Part shown: positions 34,971-44,330 of the stretch, one piece after another
How the letters are laid out: every line of letters begins with the position of its first letter
How positions within the stretch are numbered: the first letter of the stretch is position 1
Assembly (NCBI GenBank): GCA_965657965.1
Contig: CBFHQM010000004.1
Coordinates: 100,260-164,259, forward strand
Direction: 5' to 3'
Source: UBA8752 sp965657965
GTDB lineage: Bacteria; Bacteroidota; Bacteroidia; Flavobacteriales_D; Sanyastnellaceae
DNA: 64,000 nucleotides
Position numbers and translations under genes: made by a program
Notes under the pieces: model-generated
Seen by the model: only the letters and a program-made list of their open reading frames with translations
Databases searched by the model: none
What the model was told of the DNA's origin: nothing

Positions 34971-36281
34971 TCAATCAAAGACCGAGTCCAAGGCCGATTT
35001 AAAGATCTCCACCGCTTGGTCAATCACAGCATCGTCGTGCGCAGCTGACACGAAACCCACTTCGTAACCAGATGGTCCGAGGTAAACCCCTCTCTCCAAA
35101 AGCGCGGCGTGCAACTTCGAGAAATGCGCCATGCTGTCTGGATCAATCTCACTGCTTTTCCGAATGTGAATGCGGTCGCTGAAAGCCAGCCAAAAGATGC
35201 TCCCTCTGGTGAACATGCGCAGGGGCTGACCTTTTCGCTCTGCATGGGCCAAAATTGGATCTACCAACCGGCGCGTTCTGCGCTCTTGGTCTTCGTAAAA
35301 TCCAGGTTGTAAGCATACCGACAATTGTCCTGCACCCGCTGCCATGGCCACCGGATTCCCGCTCAAGGTTCCCGCCTGATACACAGGCCCGACTGGCGCC
35401 ACGTGGTCCATGATTTCGGCAGACGCCGCGTAAGCGCCCACTGGCATTCCCCCTCCGATGATTTTGCCAAAAGCCATCACGTCTGGACGAATGCCATAGT
35501 ATTCTGCCGCGCCCCCAAAGGCCACACGAAACCCGCTAATGACCTCATCGAAGAGCAGCAGCACCCCGTATTTGTCGCACAAGTCGCGCACGCCTTGTAA
35601 GAACGAAGCGTCCTGGATCAGCAAGCCGTTGTTGGCCGGAATGGGCTCAATGGCCACCACGGCCAAGTCATCTGCATGCATTTTCATTGCCGCTTCAAGC
35701 GCAGGCAAATCGTTCAACGGCAAAACCAAGGTTTCCCTCGCATACGCTTCTGGAACACCGGCAGAAGTGGACGTCCCCAGCGTGGCCAAACCACTTCCAG
35801 CCTTCACAAGCAAGGCATCTACATGTCCGTGATAACACCCATCGAACTTCAAGATTTTGGTCTTGCCCGTCACGCCTCTCGCCAAGCGAATGGCACTCAT
35901 GGCCGCCTCGGTGCCACTGGAAACAAACCGAATGCGTTCGGCAAATGGGTGATTGTCGAGAATCATGCCGCCCAATTCATTCTCGAGGCGTGTTGGCGTT
36001 CCAAACGAAGTGCCATCGGCCACCGCCTTGAGGATTCTGTCCTGGACAACGGGGTGCGCGTGGCCCAAAATCAGCGGACCCCACGAACAACAAAAGTCGA
36101 TGTATTTCTGACCATCGGCATCCCAAATGTGAGGCCCTGAACCTTTGTCCATGAACAAGGGAGTGCCACCTACAGCGCCAAAAGCGCGAACCGGTGAATT
36201 CACGCCTCCTGGAAAACGGCGTTGCGCTTCTTCGAACAAGGCGGCACTCTGGGTGCGGGTATGATGAGGGGTATTGGCCAT
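34971..36281 (-). CDS. hemL: Glutamate-1-semialdehyde 2,1-aminomutase
   Basis: A 436-residue PLP enzyme. Features: RFPGGVNSPVRAFGAVGG at the N-terminus, FVSSGTEAAMSAIRLARG, LLFDEVISGFRVAFGGAA and the PLP lysine in MAFGKIIGGGMPVGAYAAS. It makes 5-aminolevulinate from glutamate-1-semialdehyde, following hemA, which is also in this window. It is divergent from kynU across a 76-base gap with a TAATTTCG box. Confidence 0.96.
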   Translation of the reverse strand: MANTPHHTRTQSAALFEEAQRRFPGGVNSPVRAFGAVGGTPLFMDKGSGPHIWDADGQKYIDFCCSWGPLILGHAHPVVQDRILKAVADGTSFGTPTRLENELGGMILDNHPFAERIRFVSSGTEAAMSAIRLARGVTGKTKILKFDGCYHGHVDALLVKAGSGLATLGTSTSAGVPEAYARETLVLPLNDLPALEAAMKMHADDLAVVAIEPIPANNGLLIQDASFLQGVRDLCDKYGVLLLFDEVISGFRVAFGGAAEYYGIRPDVMAFGKIIGGGMPVGAYAASAEIMDHVAPVGPVYQAGTLSGNPVAMAAGAGQLSVCLQPGFYEDQERRTRRLVDPILAHAERKGQPLRMFTRGSIFWLAFSDRIHIRKSSEIDPDSMAHFSKLHAALLERGVYLGPSGYEVGFVSAAHDDAVIDQAVEIFKSALDSVFD

Positions 36282-36297
36282 GTCAGTGGATTCAGTG

Positions 36298-36305
36298 CGA
36301 AATTA
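36298..36305 (-). promoter_or_regulatory. Candidate -7 box for hemL
   Basis: Minus strand TAATTTCG, matching the TAnnTTCG variant, 17 bases before the ATG. A TTG lies only 14 bases upstream, too close for a typical -33. Confidence 0.35.
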
Positions 36306-36357
36306 GCGCTCAGAGCCGCCAAGACGTTTCCTTTGTCGGACAAGAACTGAGCGACCC

Positions 36358-37662
36358 ATGCCCCCTGTCATGCCAAACTGGAAAGAAGCCGACGCCTTTT
36401 TGAACGAAGCGCGCCAATTGGACGCTGCCGATCCACTCGCCTCCTTTCGCGACCATTTTCACCTCCCTCCCCATGGTGAAAAGCCGGCGTTGTACTTCAC
36501 GGGCAACAGCTTGGGTCTTCAGCCAAAACGGGCGTCAGAGATCATTCAAACCGAACTTGACGACTGGAAGAGGTATGGTGTTGAAGGCCACTTCCAAGCC
36601 CAACGCCCTTGGGTCAACTACCACGCATTCGCCACCGATGACCTCGCCGCCATTGTGGGGGCCAACCCGCAGGAAGTGGTCGCCATGAATGCCCTGACAG
36701 TGAACCTGCACCTGTTGCTTGTTTCATTCTTTCGCCCCTCGGGCAACCGAACCCGGTTGATGATTGAAAAAGGGGCCTTTCCAAGCGACCGGTATGCCGC
36801 ACTTTCTCAGTTGCGCATGCACGGCCTCGACCCTGAGGACAACCTGATTGAACTTGAACCTAGAGCCGGTGAACACGCCCTGCGCTCCGAGGACATCGAG
36901 GCCCGCATCACCCAAGAAGGGGATCGACTGGCGTGCGTCATGCTGTGCGGAGTTCAATACTACACGGGACAATGGATGCCCATGGCCGACATCACCAAAG
37001 CCGCCCACGCCGTCGGCGCAACGTGCGGATTTGACCTCGCACATGCCGTGGGCAACGTCCCCATGCAATTGCACGACTGGAATGTGGACTTCGCGTGCTG
37101 GTGCGGCTACAAGTACTTGAATGGCGGCCCGGGCTGCACCGCTGGCGCTTTTGTCCATGACCGCCACGCAAACAAACCCGAGCTCCCCCGACTCGAAGGG
37201 TGGTGGGGACATGCCGAAAGCCGGCGCTTCTTGATGGAGCCTGATTTCGACCTCATGCCCGGCGCCGAAGGATGGCAAACCTCCAATGCCCCTGTGTTGA
37301 ACATGGCTGCCATGCTGGCGTCTCTCGAAGAGTTTAGGGCTGCAGGCATGGACAGGCTCCGAACCAAATCACTTGCACTCACCGCCTTTCTCGAACGCGG
37401 GATTCACGCCGTTGCCAAGGCCACAGGTTCTTCACTCGAAATCCTGACCCCTGCCGACCCCGACGCAAGGGGATGTCAACTCAGTGTGGTGGCCCATGGA
37501 AAAGGCAAAGCCCTCTTCGACCACCTCACCGAAAACGGCGTGATTGTAGACTGGCGTGAGCCCGCCGTAATCCGCATGGCCCCTGTCCCCTTGTACAACC
37601 GGTTTGCCGATGTCGCAGAATTCTTGGTCATACTCGAACAAGGCCTCCAAGAGTCAAAGTAG
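36358..37662 (+). CDS. kynU: Kynureninase
   Basis: A 434-residue PLP enzyme. Family motifs are ALYFTGNSLGLQPKRA, WVNYHAFATDDLA, GATCGFDLAHAVGNVP and the PLP lysine in WCGYKYLNGGPGCTAGAF. It cleaves kynurenine or 3-hydroxykynurenine to (hydroxy)anthranilate and alanine. With 3-hydroxyanthranilate dioxygenase at 22906-23445 it supports a tryptophan-to-quinolinate route; the earlier steps are not in this window. ATG at 36370 is a possible alternative start. The TrkA-type gene follows after 9 bases. Confidence 0.95.
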   Translation: MPPVMPNWKEADAFLNEARQLDAADPLASFRDHFHLPPHGEKPALYFTGNSLGLQPKRASEIIQTELDDWKRYGVEGHFQAQRPWVNYHAFATDDLAAIVGANPQEVVAMNALTVNLHLLLVSFFRPSGNRTRLMIEKGAFPSDRYAALSQLRMHGLDPEDNLIELEPRAGEHALRSEDIEARITQEGDRLACVMLCGVQYYTGQWMPMADITKAAHAVGATCGFDLAHAVGNVPMQLHDWNVDFACWCGYKYLNGGPGCTAGAFVHDRHANKPELPRLEGWWGHAESRRFLMEPDFDLMPGAEGWQTSNAPVLNMAAMLASLEEFRAAGMDRLRTKSLALTAFLERGIHAVAKATGSSLEILTPADPDARGCQLSVVAHGKGKALFDHLTENGVIVDWREPAVIRMAPVPLYNRFADVAEFLVILEQGLQESK

Positions 37663-37671
37663 ATTGCACCC

Positions 37672-38355
37672 ATGAAGAGCATGCGATACGTCGTGATTGG
37701 AATCGGCAAGTACGGTTCCAGAATCGCCTTGGAGATGGCCGGCCGTGGCGCCGAGGTCTTTGCCATTGACTGCGTGGAAGAGCGGGTCGAAAATGTGGCC
37801 GACGATGTGGCCTTGGCCATTACCATGGACTCCACAGACCCCAAAGCCCTCCGGAGTCAAAAACTCGAAGAACTCGATGCCGCCGTTGTGGCCATTGGCG
37901 AAAACTTCGAAGCCACGGTGCTTACGACACTCAACTTGATGGATCTGGGCATCCCTAGGGTCATTGTCCGCGCCTCTGGAAGAGACCAAGAACGCATCTT
38001 GAGAAAGCTTGGCGTTCAGGAAATTCTGGCCCCTGAAACTGAGTTTGCCAGCTTGGTGGCCGAGCGGTTAATGAACCCCAACCTGCGTGGTTTTTTAGAA
38101 TTGCCCGATGACTTTGAGATTGCGGAGATTCAAGCGCCAACAGGTTGCGTAGGACGCACTTTAGGAGAAATCGACCTCACCAACCGTTATGAATTGCGGT
38201 TGATCACCATTCGAAGAACCTATTCCGAGGAAGGAGAAGATCGAGAACACTTGATTGGCATTCCCAGACCGGACACCGAAGTGCAACAGACTGACACCTT
38301 GGTCGTTTTTGGCACCCTTGGCAACGTCAATCGCCTGCTCGAGGTCAACGAATAA
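37672..38355 (+). CDS. TrkA/KtrA-type potassium channel regulatory subunit
   Basis: A 227-residue cytosolic protein. The N-terminal RCK/TrkA-N domain (residues 5-130) has the nucleotide-binding YVVIGIGKYGSRIALE and an acidic end of the second strand (FAIDC). The TrkA-C domain (about 140-225) follows. It gates a partner K+ channel (KtrB/TrkH) by nucleotide binding; no channel gene is adjacent. It starts 9 bases after kynU. Its 3' end overlaps the convergent T9SS type B gene by 11 bases. Confidence 0.9.
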   Translation: MKSMRYVVIGIGKYGSRIALEMAGRGAEVFAIDCVEERVENVADDVALAITMDSTDPKALRSQKLEELDAAVVAIGENFEATVLTTLNLMDLGIPRVIVRASGRDQERILRKLGVQEILAPETEFASLVAERLMNPNLRGFLELPDDFEIAEIQAPTGCVGRTLGEIDLTNRYELRLITIRRTYSEEGEDREHLIGIPRPDTEVQQTDTLVVFGTLGNVNRLLEVNE

Positions 38356-39919
38356 GGGTAAAGGAACCCACCTTTTCCCGGAGTGCACGAAGCGTTACCC
38401 CGTCCTGATCCAACGGTCGCCAAACTGCCCGGAAAGCGTACAAAGCCCCTGGGGCCAACGCTCCACTCGGCAAACTTCCGTCCCACCGGTTGTCCAACGA
38501 CTCGGCGTGGAACACTTGGAAACCCCATCGATTGAAAATGGACAATTCAAACAGTCCAATGGCGTCGCCATATCCACCAAAGAAGTCGTTGACCATGTCT
38601 CCGTCTGGCGTAAACGCCGTTGGGAAGTAGACGCTGTCCTGAGGGCAGAAATCAATCAGTTCAATGCTGGCGGAGTCTTGACACCCATTGGCCAGCAACG
38701 TCAAGGTGACGCTGTAGGTCCCTGCTTCGGACAGCAAAGCACCGGGCTGGTCAGATCCGGTCGACCACAAAAAGGAAACATCAGGTTGACTCACATCTAT
38801 CCATATGGGGCCTTCTTCGTCCAAACACAACGTTGTGTCTTCGGCCAAGCCTGGCACGGGAGAAGGCAAATACGTGGGCGAGATCGATGCAGATCCAGTG
38901 CATCCCGTAATGTCCACTGCGATGGCTTCGTAGAGTCCGGGTCCAGTGACCTCAATGGTCGTGCCCGCCTCTCCTGTCGACCAACCGACACCCGCAATGG
39001 TGGTATCGGATGTCACATTGGCCGTGATCGTCATGGGCGCCCCTTCGCACGCCTCGTCTCCTGCCAAGAGGTCAATCGTGGGGTTGGTGTAAATGGCAAT
39101 GGACACCGAATCTGTCCGTTCACAACCCGCCGAGTTCAAAGCCGTCACCCAAAACAGCCCACTTGAGTCCGCGACCAGTGTTTGAACACTGTCTCCTGTG
39201 CTCCACGTGATCTCCTCGAATGCGGGGTTTAAACCACAATCCAAGACGGCGGATTCTCCTTCACACAGCTCTTGGTCGGGTCCCAAGTCAATTGGAGCCA
39301 CGTTGGCCGTTACAAAAATGCTGTCGGTATACGTGCACCCGCCCGGAGGGCTCGTGGTTGCGGTGACCTGATACCACTGATCCACATCCACAAGCAATTG
39401 AGGCGTGGCCGTTTCCGCATCCAACAAAAGCAGAGAGGGCTCCCAGTTCCAACTGATTCCCGGCATCGCCTGCGCCTCTGCAGAAGGCTGCAGGGTAAAC
39501 CCATAGAGGTCACAAACCAATGTGTCATCGGGCAAACCGATGTCCACCGCCTCCGCCACTTGAACCGAAATTGTGTCGGTCCAGGTGCAATTGTTCACCA
39601 GGTCTAAGGCCACACACCAAATGGTAACCGTGCTGTCAAAAACCGTTTCGAAGCTCTGTGTATCGGTTCCCCCCAAGAGGTCAAAAGGATACCAACTGAA
39701 ATTAAAGTTGTCCGGATTGGCGTCCGCTGGGTTCGCATAACCTTGCGCAACATTGATGTAGACAAACGTCTCTTGCGCCTCACAGACATAGTTCGGGTTG
39801 GTCGAGACGTAAGGAAATCCACTTCCCGTCGACACACACGGGTCTTGCGCGGCCAAGTGGAATGTGCACGCCAACAAAATGGCGACTGTCCAAAAAACGT
39901 GTCTGTATGCGCTTAGCAT
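38345..39919 (-). CDS. Secreted protein with gliding-motility-type (T9SS type B) C-terminal domain
   Basis: A 524-residue secreted protein with a signal peptide (AILLACTFHLAAQ), several PKD/Ig-like repeats with paired cysteines (for example VTATTSPPGGCTYTDSIFV and VTALNSAGCERTDSVSI), and the C-terminal domain PTAFTPDGDMVNDFFGG followed by IFNRWGFQVFHAE. That domain is the CHU_C/type B sorting signal found in SprB-type adhesins. A surface adhesion or motility role is plausible but not shown. A TAnnTTTG-like box (39924-39931) is only 5 bases upstream of the ATG. Confidence 0.88.
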   Translation of the reverse strand: MLSAYRHVFWTVAILLACTFHLAAQDPCVSTGSGFPYVSTNPNYVCEAQETFVYINVAQGYANPADANPDNFNFSWYPFDLLGGTDTQSFETVFDSTVTIWCVALDLVNNCTWTDTISVQVAEAVDIGLPDDTLVCDLYGFTLQPSAEAQAMPGISWNWEPSLLLLDAETATPQLLVDVDQWYQVTATTSPPGGCTYTDSIFVTANVAPIDLGPDQELCEGESAVLDCGLNPAFEEITWSTGDSVQTLVADSSGLFWVTALNSAGCERTDSVSIAIYTNPTIDLLAGDEACEGAPMTITANVTSDTTIAGVGWSTGEAGTTIEVTGPGLYEAIAVDITGCTGSASISPTYLPSPVPGLAEDTTLCLDEEGPIWIDVSQPDVSFLWSTGSDQPGALLSEAGTYSVTLTLLANGCQDSASIELIDFCPQDSVYFPTAFTPDGDMVNDFFGGYGDAIGLFELSIFNRWGFQVFHAESLDNRWDGSLPSGALAPGALYAFRAVWRPLDQDGVTLRALREKVGSFTLIR

Positions 39920-39977
39920 TCCCCAAAATTAACCCGCTCATGTCCCTTTTTACACGGGATGAGGGTCGGTCATCAAA

Positions 39978-41633
39978 TCAAGGCCGTGGAAGAAGGCCGC
40001 TGGTCAATTCAATTTCCCAACCGGCGCGAACCGTGACCTCCTTGGCCACCACCTCCACCCGCTCCGCGTGTCGCCTCTGAATGGGGTCTGTCCCTGTCCA
40101 TCTGCCGTTCCCGTCTTCATCATCAATCCGCACCAAACCGTACTGCCCGGGCGGCAAACCAGAAAACCGACTGCTTGGGTCCAACCGCAAATTGTACAAT
40201 GGCGCCCCCTTACCATCGGTCAGAACATGCAAGACGCGGCCTGAATCAAGAAGGGTTGAATCCATCGTCAACAAAATGGACCCCGTGGCATTCTCTCCCA
40301 AGGCCATGAAAGACAACCGCAACGTGTCCTTATTGCCAGAACCTCTCCGCGTCAGCGCCCCGGGCTCCAATTCGATTTGATAACGCGCCTCGTGCACCAA
40401 GGGCGCGTAACACAACCGAGCCCCTTCCAAATGAAGCCCGGTCCGGTCCAAACGCACGGTATCTCCGTCCAAAATCTGAACCCCAGAACACAATGTCGTA
40501 TCCAACCGGTCAGCCAAGGGGGCCAACCGAAGGGACAGCCCATCTGAAGGGGCCAACTTTCCTTGAGGAGACTCCACCAAAACGGGACCACGCGCAGGAC
40601 CAACCTCTCGGAATGTCAAAGTGTCCGTGCCTGCTGGATGCTTTAACTGCCAAAGACCACTGACTTCACCCGGGTCAAAATTGGGAAACTCACTCCAAAC
40701 ACTGTCGCCTTCAACGTGCAATACAACCGCAGAATCAGGGCCCAAAAGCGCAAGGCCCAACTCGGCCTCGAGCGGTCCATCAGGTCCAGACATCCACTCG
40801 GTCAACCCTTCAATTTTTGCGCGCCAATACCCACTTGAATCGACGGCGGATCCGCTCACATACGTGATGGCCTGTCTGGGTGGCGTGCCCATCTTAAAGG
40901 TTGACGCTTGAACTGAAGTGTCCTTTGTTAGCGTCGGCATTGGGGCTTCTAACCACGCCACAGCCTCTCCAGCATCTGCCAAATAATTGCCGTTGACGTC
41001 GTCTAAGACCAACGCCGAAAACTGACCCTCGGGCAAAAACCCAATCTCGAAGCGTCCACTGTCCAAGACCAGCCCAACATAATCGGGAAGCGGACGCAAG
41101 GAGTCCGGCAAGAAAAAATTGGTGGCCACAGCAGGCAAAGAATCTGCATACAGCAGCACCCGCGCCCCAGAAAAAGGCAGGCCTGTCCAAGCGTCCACCA
41201 CTTCGCCATCAACGCGTCCCGAATCCAATACATCTCCCGTCGCAAAAACATGGGTCAGACCCGCCGCTACATTGGATTCGCGCAGGTCCACCACCGCCTC
41301 ACCAAATTGAACGACGTAGGTCCGATTTGGCATCAACCCCTCGCCCAAATCCACCAAAATCGAACGGCCCTTCACCAACAATCTCGGCGATTCTGGCAAT
41401 GGCGGCGAAACCAAGACTTGCCTTCGGGCATCCTTCAGCTTTACAAACTCATCGAACGTCAATCGAAGCGCTGAGCCCGAAAACCCCGTCTGCCCAAAAG
41501 GAGGGTTGGCGTCCACCACAACCGGCGGTGCCTTGTCCGTCTCCCCGCCCCCTGGCGAACCCACCTGGGCACACCCCAAAAAGAGCGCGACCAAACACAG
41601 CCATCCGGCGCCTACCCAAAGCTTATTCTTCAT
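39978..41633 (-). CDS. Lipoprotein with N-terminal Big_5 (SbsA-type Ig-like) domain
   Basis: A 551-residue protein with a lipobox (LVALFLGCAQ, Cys about residue 21). The Big_5 domain (about 35-130) shows APPVVVDANPPFGQTGFSG and FDEFVKLKDARRQVLVSPP. Beta-rich regions follow, and the C-terminus has a prealbumin/CNA-B-like pattern (YNLRLDPSSRFSGLPPGQYGLVRIDDEDGNG). This conserved Bacteroidota lipoprotein family has no known function. It overlaps the free methionine sulfoxide reductase gene upstream by 11 bases. Confidence 0.78.
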   Translation of the reverse strand: MKNKLWVGAGWLCLVALFLGCAQVGSPGGGETDKAPPVVVDANPPFGQTGFSGSALRLTFDEFVKLKDARRQVLVSPPLPESPRLLVKGRSILVDLGEGLMPNRTYVVQFGEAVVDLRESNVAAGLTHVFATGDVLDSGRVDGEVVDAWTGLPFSGARVLLYADSLPAVATNFFLPDSLRPLPDYVGLVLDSGRFEIGFLPEGQFSALVLDDVNGNYLADAGEAVAWLEAPMPTLTKDTSVQASTFKMGTPPRQAITYVSGSAVDSSGYWRAKIEGLTEWMSGPDGPLEAELGLALLGPDSAVVLHVEGDSVWSEFPNFDPGEVSGLWQLKHPAGTDTLTFREVGPARGPVLVESPQGKLAPSDGLSLRLAPLADRLDTTLCSGVQILDGDTVRLDRTGLHLEGARLCYAPLVHEARYQIELEPGALTRRGSGNKDTLRLSFMALGENATGSILLTMDSTLLDSGRVLHVLTDGKGAPLYNLRLDPSSRFSGLPPGQYGLVRIDDEDGNGRWTGTDPIQRRHAERVEVVAKEVTVRAGWEIELTSGLLPRP

Positions 41634-42126
41634 GGCTCACGGAAATCAAACGGTGCGCATTCGCATCCAAAAGTCGTTGCATTCGAGCGGCATCTTCAGC
41701 TTCAAAATCATCTGGAATTGCACTGTCTACATCAAAAACTGCCCTCACTGCCCCTGCAGCATCTCGGACAGGCAAAACCAATTCACTTTGGCTAAGTGGG
41801 CTGCATGCGATGTGTCCAGAAAAAGCATGGACGTCGGGCACCACCACAGCCGCGTTACTGGACCAAGCTTCAGCACAAACGCCTTTGCCCTTTGGCAGAC
41901 GCGTGCACGCCACCGGGCCCTGAAAGGGACCCAGTACCAATTCTTGGTCCAACACCCGGTAAAAACCCACCCAATGCCATCCAAACGCAGCGTGAACAAT
42001 GGCAGCGAAATTGGCCTGATTGGCCACCACATCACCATCGGTTAACAAAGCTGGACACTGCATGTCCAGTTGATCGTATCGATCAGCTCGGGAACTGGAA
42101 AGGTCAAAGCTGGATGCCATAGACAT
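41623..42126 (-). CDS. msrC: Free methionine-(R)-sulfoxide reductase (GAF domain)
   Basis: About 167 residues forming a single GAF domain with FGWHWVGFYRV, LVLGPFQGPVACTRL and SELVLPVRDAAGAV. Three cysteines fall at the same spacing as the E. coli enzyme (84/94/118): VACTRL, GVCAEAW and IACSPLSQ, spaced 10 and 24 residues apart. The enzyme reduces free Met-(R)-O. Starts at 42126 or 42120 are equivalent; longer reads run into the DUF72 gene. It is translationally linked to the Big_5 lipoprotein by an 11-base overlap. Confidence 0.88.
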   Translation of the reverse strand: MSMASSFDLSSSRADRYDQLDMQCPALLTDGDVVANQANFAAIVHAAFGWHWVGFYRVLDQELVLGPFQGPVACTRLPKGKGVCAEAWSSNAAVVVPDVHAFSGHIACSPLSQSELVLPVRDAAGAVRAVFDVDSAIPDDFEAEDAARMQRLLDANAHRLISVSHEE

Positions 42127-42157
42127 GAGGCGAAGTTCGCCATTCGACAAGGAAGAC

Positions 42158-43066
42158 TCAGAGCAAGGTTGGCATGGGGGCACGAACAGACACACCCAAG
42201 ACCCTCGACACCGATTCTGAAAAGATCCTGCATGTCTCCGGCGTGGCCACACTGTCGGGCTGGTGCACCAAAAAATCCACCGATTGCAAGCCCTGCGCCC
42301 GCCACGCCTTAAGCCGATGACACCACGCTTCCATCCTCTCCTGGTCCGATGGATGGCCCGCGTAACCGCCAAACCTCAAAAGCAAAAAGGGGGCTGTCAT
42401 GCGCATGTGAACCGCATCCCGCCGCAAAGCTGTGTCGCTGATTACCGCTCCCATTCCCAAGGCCAAGAGGGTTTGCCATGTGGCCTCTGCCTCGGGCCCG
42501 CCTTCGAACCAATCGGGATGCCTAAACTCCACCGCAACCTCCAATTCTCGGGGCCATTCATGGAGGTAGGCAATCAGCTTCGGCGCGTGCTTCGGAGAAA
42601 AGTGGGGCGGAAGTTGAATGAAGGCTGGGCCTCGCTTTTTGCCCAAGGCCAGCATGCCTTTTATAAAGTCATCGGTGGGGCCAACACAATCGTTAAAGCG
42701 GCGGTAATGGCTAATGATCGCAGGAAACTTTGGACAAAACCGAAAGTCTTCGGGCATGGACTCCGCCCATTGTGCCATCCGTTCTGGCGGATGGATCCGG
42801 TAGTGCGTGGCATTCAATTCTATGGTGCCAAACGCCGCACCATAATGAACAGGCCACGTGCGTTGCGGCTCCTTTGCCGGGTACACCGATCCTCTCCAAG
42901 GACGAATGGTCCACATGGTTCCACCAGCACGGACAGCGAAAGAAGCCTGTGGGCCCAACCCTGCACTCAAGCCGACTGAGGTGTCGACATGATCTTCGGG
43001 CAGGGAGAAGTCCACCGAAGGCAGCAACGCCACCTCATCCTCTTCGGGAATTTTACCATACTTCAC
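42158..43066 (-). CDS. DUF72 family protein
   Basis: A 302-residue TIM-barrel-like protein. Family features are WRGSVYPA, FGTIELNATHYRIHP, FRFCPKFPAIISHYRRF, AFIQLPPHFSPKHA and VAVEFRHPDWF. DUF72 proteins lack a firmly assigned biochemical role. I chose a GTG start at 43066 (VKYGKIPEEDE) because homologues begin with the pattern KYGK/DFxLPxDH; the upstream extension to 43219 is poorly conserved-looking and overlaps the divergent comF. The msrC gene follows after 31 bases. Confidence 0.8.
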   Translation of the reverse strand: MKYGKIPEEDEVALLPSVDFSLPEDHVDTSVGLSAGLGPQASFAVRAGGTMWTIRPWRGSVYPAKEPQRTWPVHYGAAFGTIELNATHYRIHPPERMAQWAESMPEDFRFCPKFPAIISHYRRFNDCVGPTDDFIKGMLALGKKRGPAFIQLPPHFSPKHAPKLIAYLHEWPRELEVAVEFRHPDWFEGGPEAEATWQTLLALGMGAVISDTALRRDAVHMRMTAPFLLLRFGGYAGHPSDQERMEAWCHRLKAWRAQGLQSVDFLVHQPDSVATPETCRIFSESVSRVLGVSVRAPMPTLL

Positions 43067-43138
43067 AGCCACAAAGAAAATGGCTTCAACCGTGCATCGC
43101 ACATCCAGAGGGCATGAAGGCGTGCGAAACTTGCCCCC

Positions 43139-43825
43139 ATGCCACGCATTGCCCCTCTTTTCGCCGCGGCACTGCTTCCCCGGAGATGCGCTTGCTGCAG
43201 TACACCCCTGACCCCGCATGAACGCGATTGGTGTGGCCCCTGCGCCTTTGACTGGACGCGATGCTCCAACAAGCGGACTGACCGATTCTCCGGAGGTCTA
43301 AATTGGGCTTTCGAGTGGTCCTGGCTTCAAAATGGCCCCCGGCGAATGGAGTCGGCACTGGTCCACAGGATGAAATATGGAGGCCTCCCCAATTTGGGCG
43401 TCCACATTGGTGAGGCCATGGCTGCGGAATGCCCAGTATTTCACAGGGGTTCTCTCGATAAATGGGCCATGATTCCCATCCCCCTTCACCACAAAAAACA
43501 ACGGCAACGTGGCTTCAACCAAAGCCAAATGCTCGCCAAAGGGTGGGGAAACGCTTGGAAAATGCCTTTGGAACACGCCCTGGTTCGGCCCACTTCGGGC
43601 CGGTCACTCACTCGGCTCGGAAAATCACAACGGCTGATTCAAACGGAAGGCCTTTACCATCCTGCACCAAAGCTCCCAGATGGATGGGCGTCCACGCTGC
43701 ATGGCTGCGTCCTCATCGACGATGTGATCACCACCGGAGCCACACTTGAAGCGGCCTATTCCGCAGTTCGACTCTTTTGGAAAGGGCCCTTGGGATTCGC
43801 AACCGTACTGGATTCGAATCAATGA
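43139..43825 (+). CDS. comF: ComF-family phosphoribosyltransferase-like protein
   Basis: A 228-residue protein. An N-terminal zinc-ribbon-like segment has RRCACCSTPLTPHERDWCGPC, and the phosphoribosyltransferase domain follows with QRQRGFNQSQMLAKG and the PRPP motif VLIDDVITTGATL. ComF is needed for DNA uptake in naturally competent bacteria; its precise role is unclear. It is divergent from the DUF72 gene and converges on the DinB-like gene with a one-base gap. Confidence 0.88.
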   Translation: MPRIAPLFAAALLPRRCACCSTPLTPHERDWCGPCAFDWTRCSNKRTDRFSGGLNWAFEWSWLQNGPRRMESALVHRMKYGGLPNLGVHIGEAMAAECPVFHRGSLDKWAMIPIPLHHKKQRQRGFNQSQMLAKGWGNAWKMPLEHALVRPTSGRSLTRLGKSQRLIQTEGLYHPAPKLPDGWASTLHGCVLIDDVITTGATLEAAYSAVRLFWKGPLGFATVLDSNQ

Positions 43826-43826
43826 A

Positions 43827-44318
43827 TCACAGCAAACCAAATTGGTGAAAATGATGGGCGGTGTGGTGCCGGACGACGGCACGGACATCCCGTGCATTCA
43901 TGGGACCATAAATCGAATGACAAACCGTGCCTTCCAAGGCCTCAACCTCCAAGAGACATTGCGCAAGTCTGCTTCTCTCCTTCAAAAAATCCAAATCCAT
44001 TTCCTCCCGAATCCGCAAGAGCGGAAGCGTACCCAAGTTGCGTGGGGTCTCTCCCCTGGTCTGGGTAAGAAAACGACGCAAAAAAGGAGGGCCAGCAAAA
44101 CGGGAGACCCACCGAGTCCACCATGGAACCTCAGACCTGCCGAGATAGAGGTCCGTAAACCAAGAACAATGCCGCAACATCTGGGAAGCGTTCATCCTGC
44201 CCCAATCAGGGCGCGTGCCCTTCTCCAATCCGGGCAATGCAGCAACAAGTTCTGATTCTAAGGGCGTGTCATTCGAGACCTCTGGAAGGATGAGGGTTCT
44301 TGTGACCGCTTCGTTCAT
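43827..44318 (-). CDS. DinB/DUF1569-like helical protein
   Basis: A 163-residue protein. His residues at RPDWGRMNASQMLRHCSWF and a final HHTAHHFHQF resemble the metal-binding His positions of the DinB/YfiT four-helix family, and the length suits it. Function is unknown; such proteins often act as thiol-dependent transferases or have no assigned activity. Start ATG at 44318 is preferred over 44330, which overlaps little more than the SecA stop region. It lies 12 bases after secA on the same strand. Confidence 0.6.
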   Translation of the reverse strand: MNEAVTRTLILPEVSNDTPLESELVAALPGLEKGTRPDWGRMNASQMLRHCSWFTDLYLGRSEVPWWTRWVSRFAGPPFLRRFLTQTRGETPRNLGTLPLLRIREEMDLDFLKERSRLAQCLLEVEALEGTVCHSIYGPMNARDVRAVVRHHTAHHFHQFGLL

Positions 44319-44330
44319 GCCAGCCTGCAA

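Noticed and set aside
39936..39963. Imperfect hairpin CTCATGTCCC...GGGATGAG between two minus-strand genes
   Set aside because: The stem is bulged and lacks a clear T tract; too weak to call a terminator.
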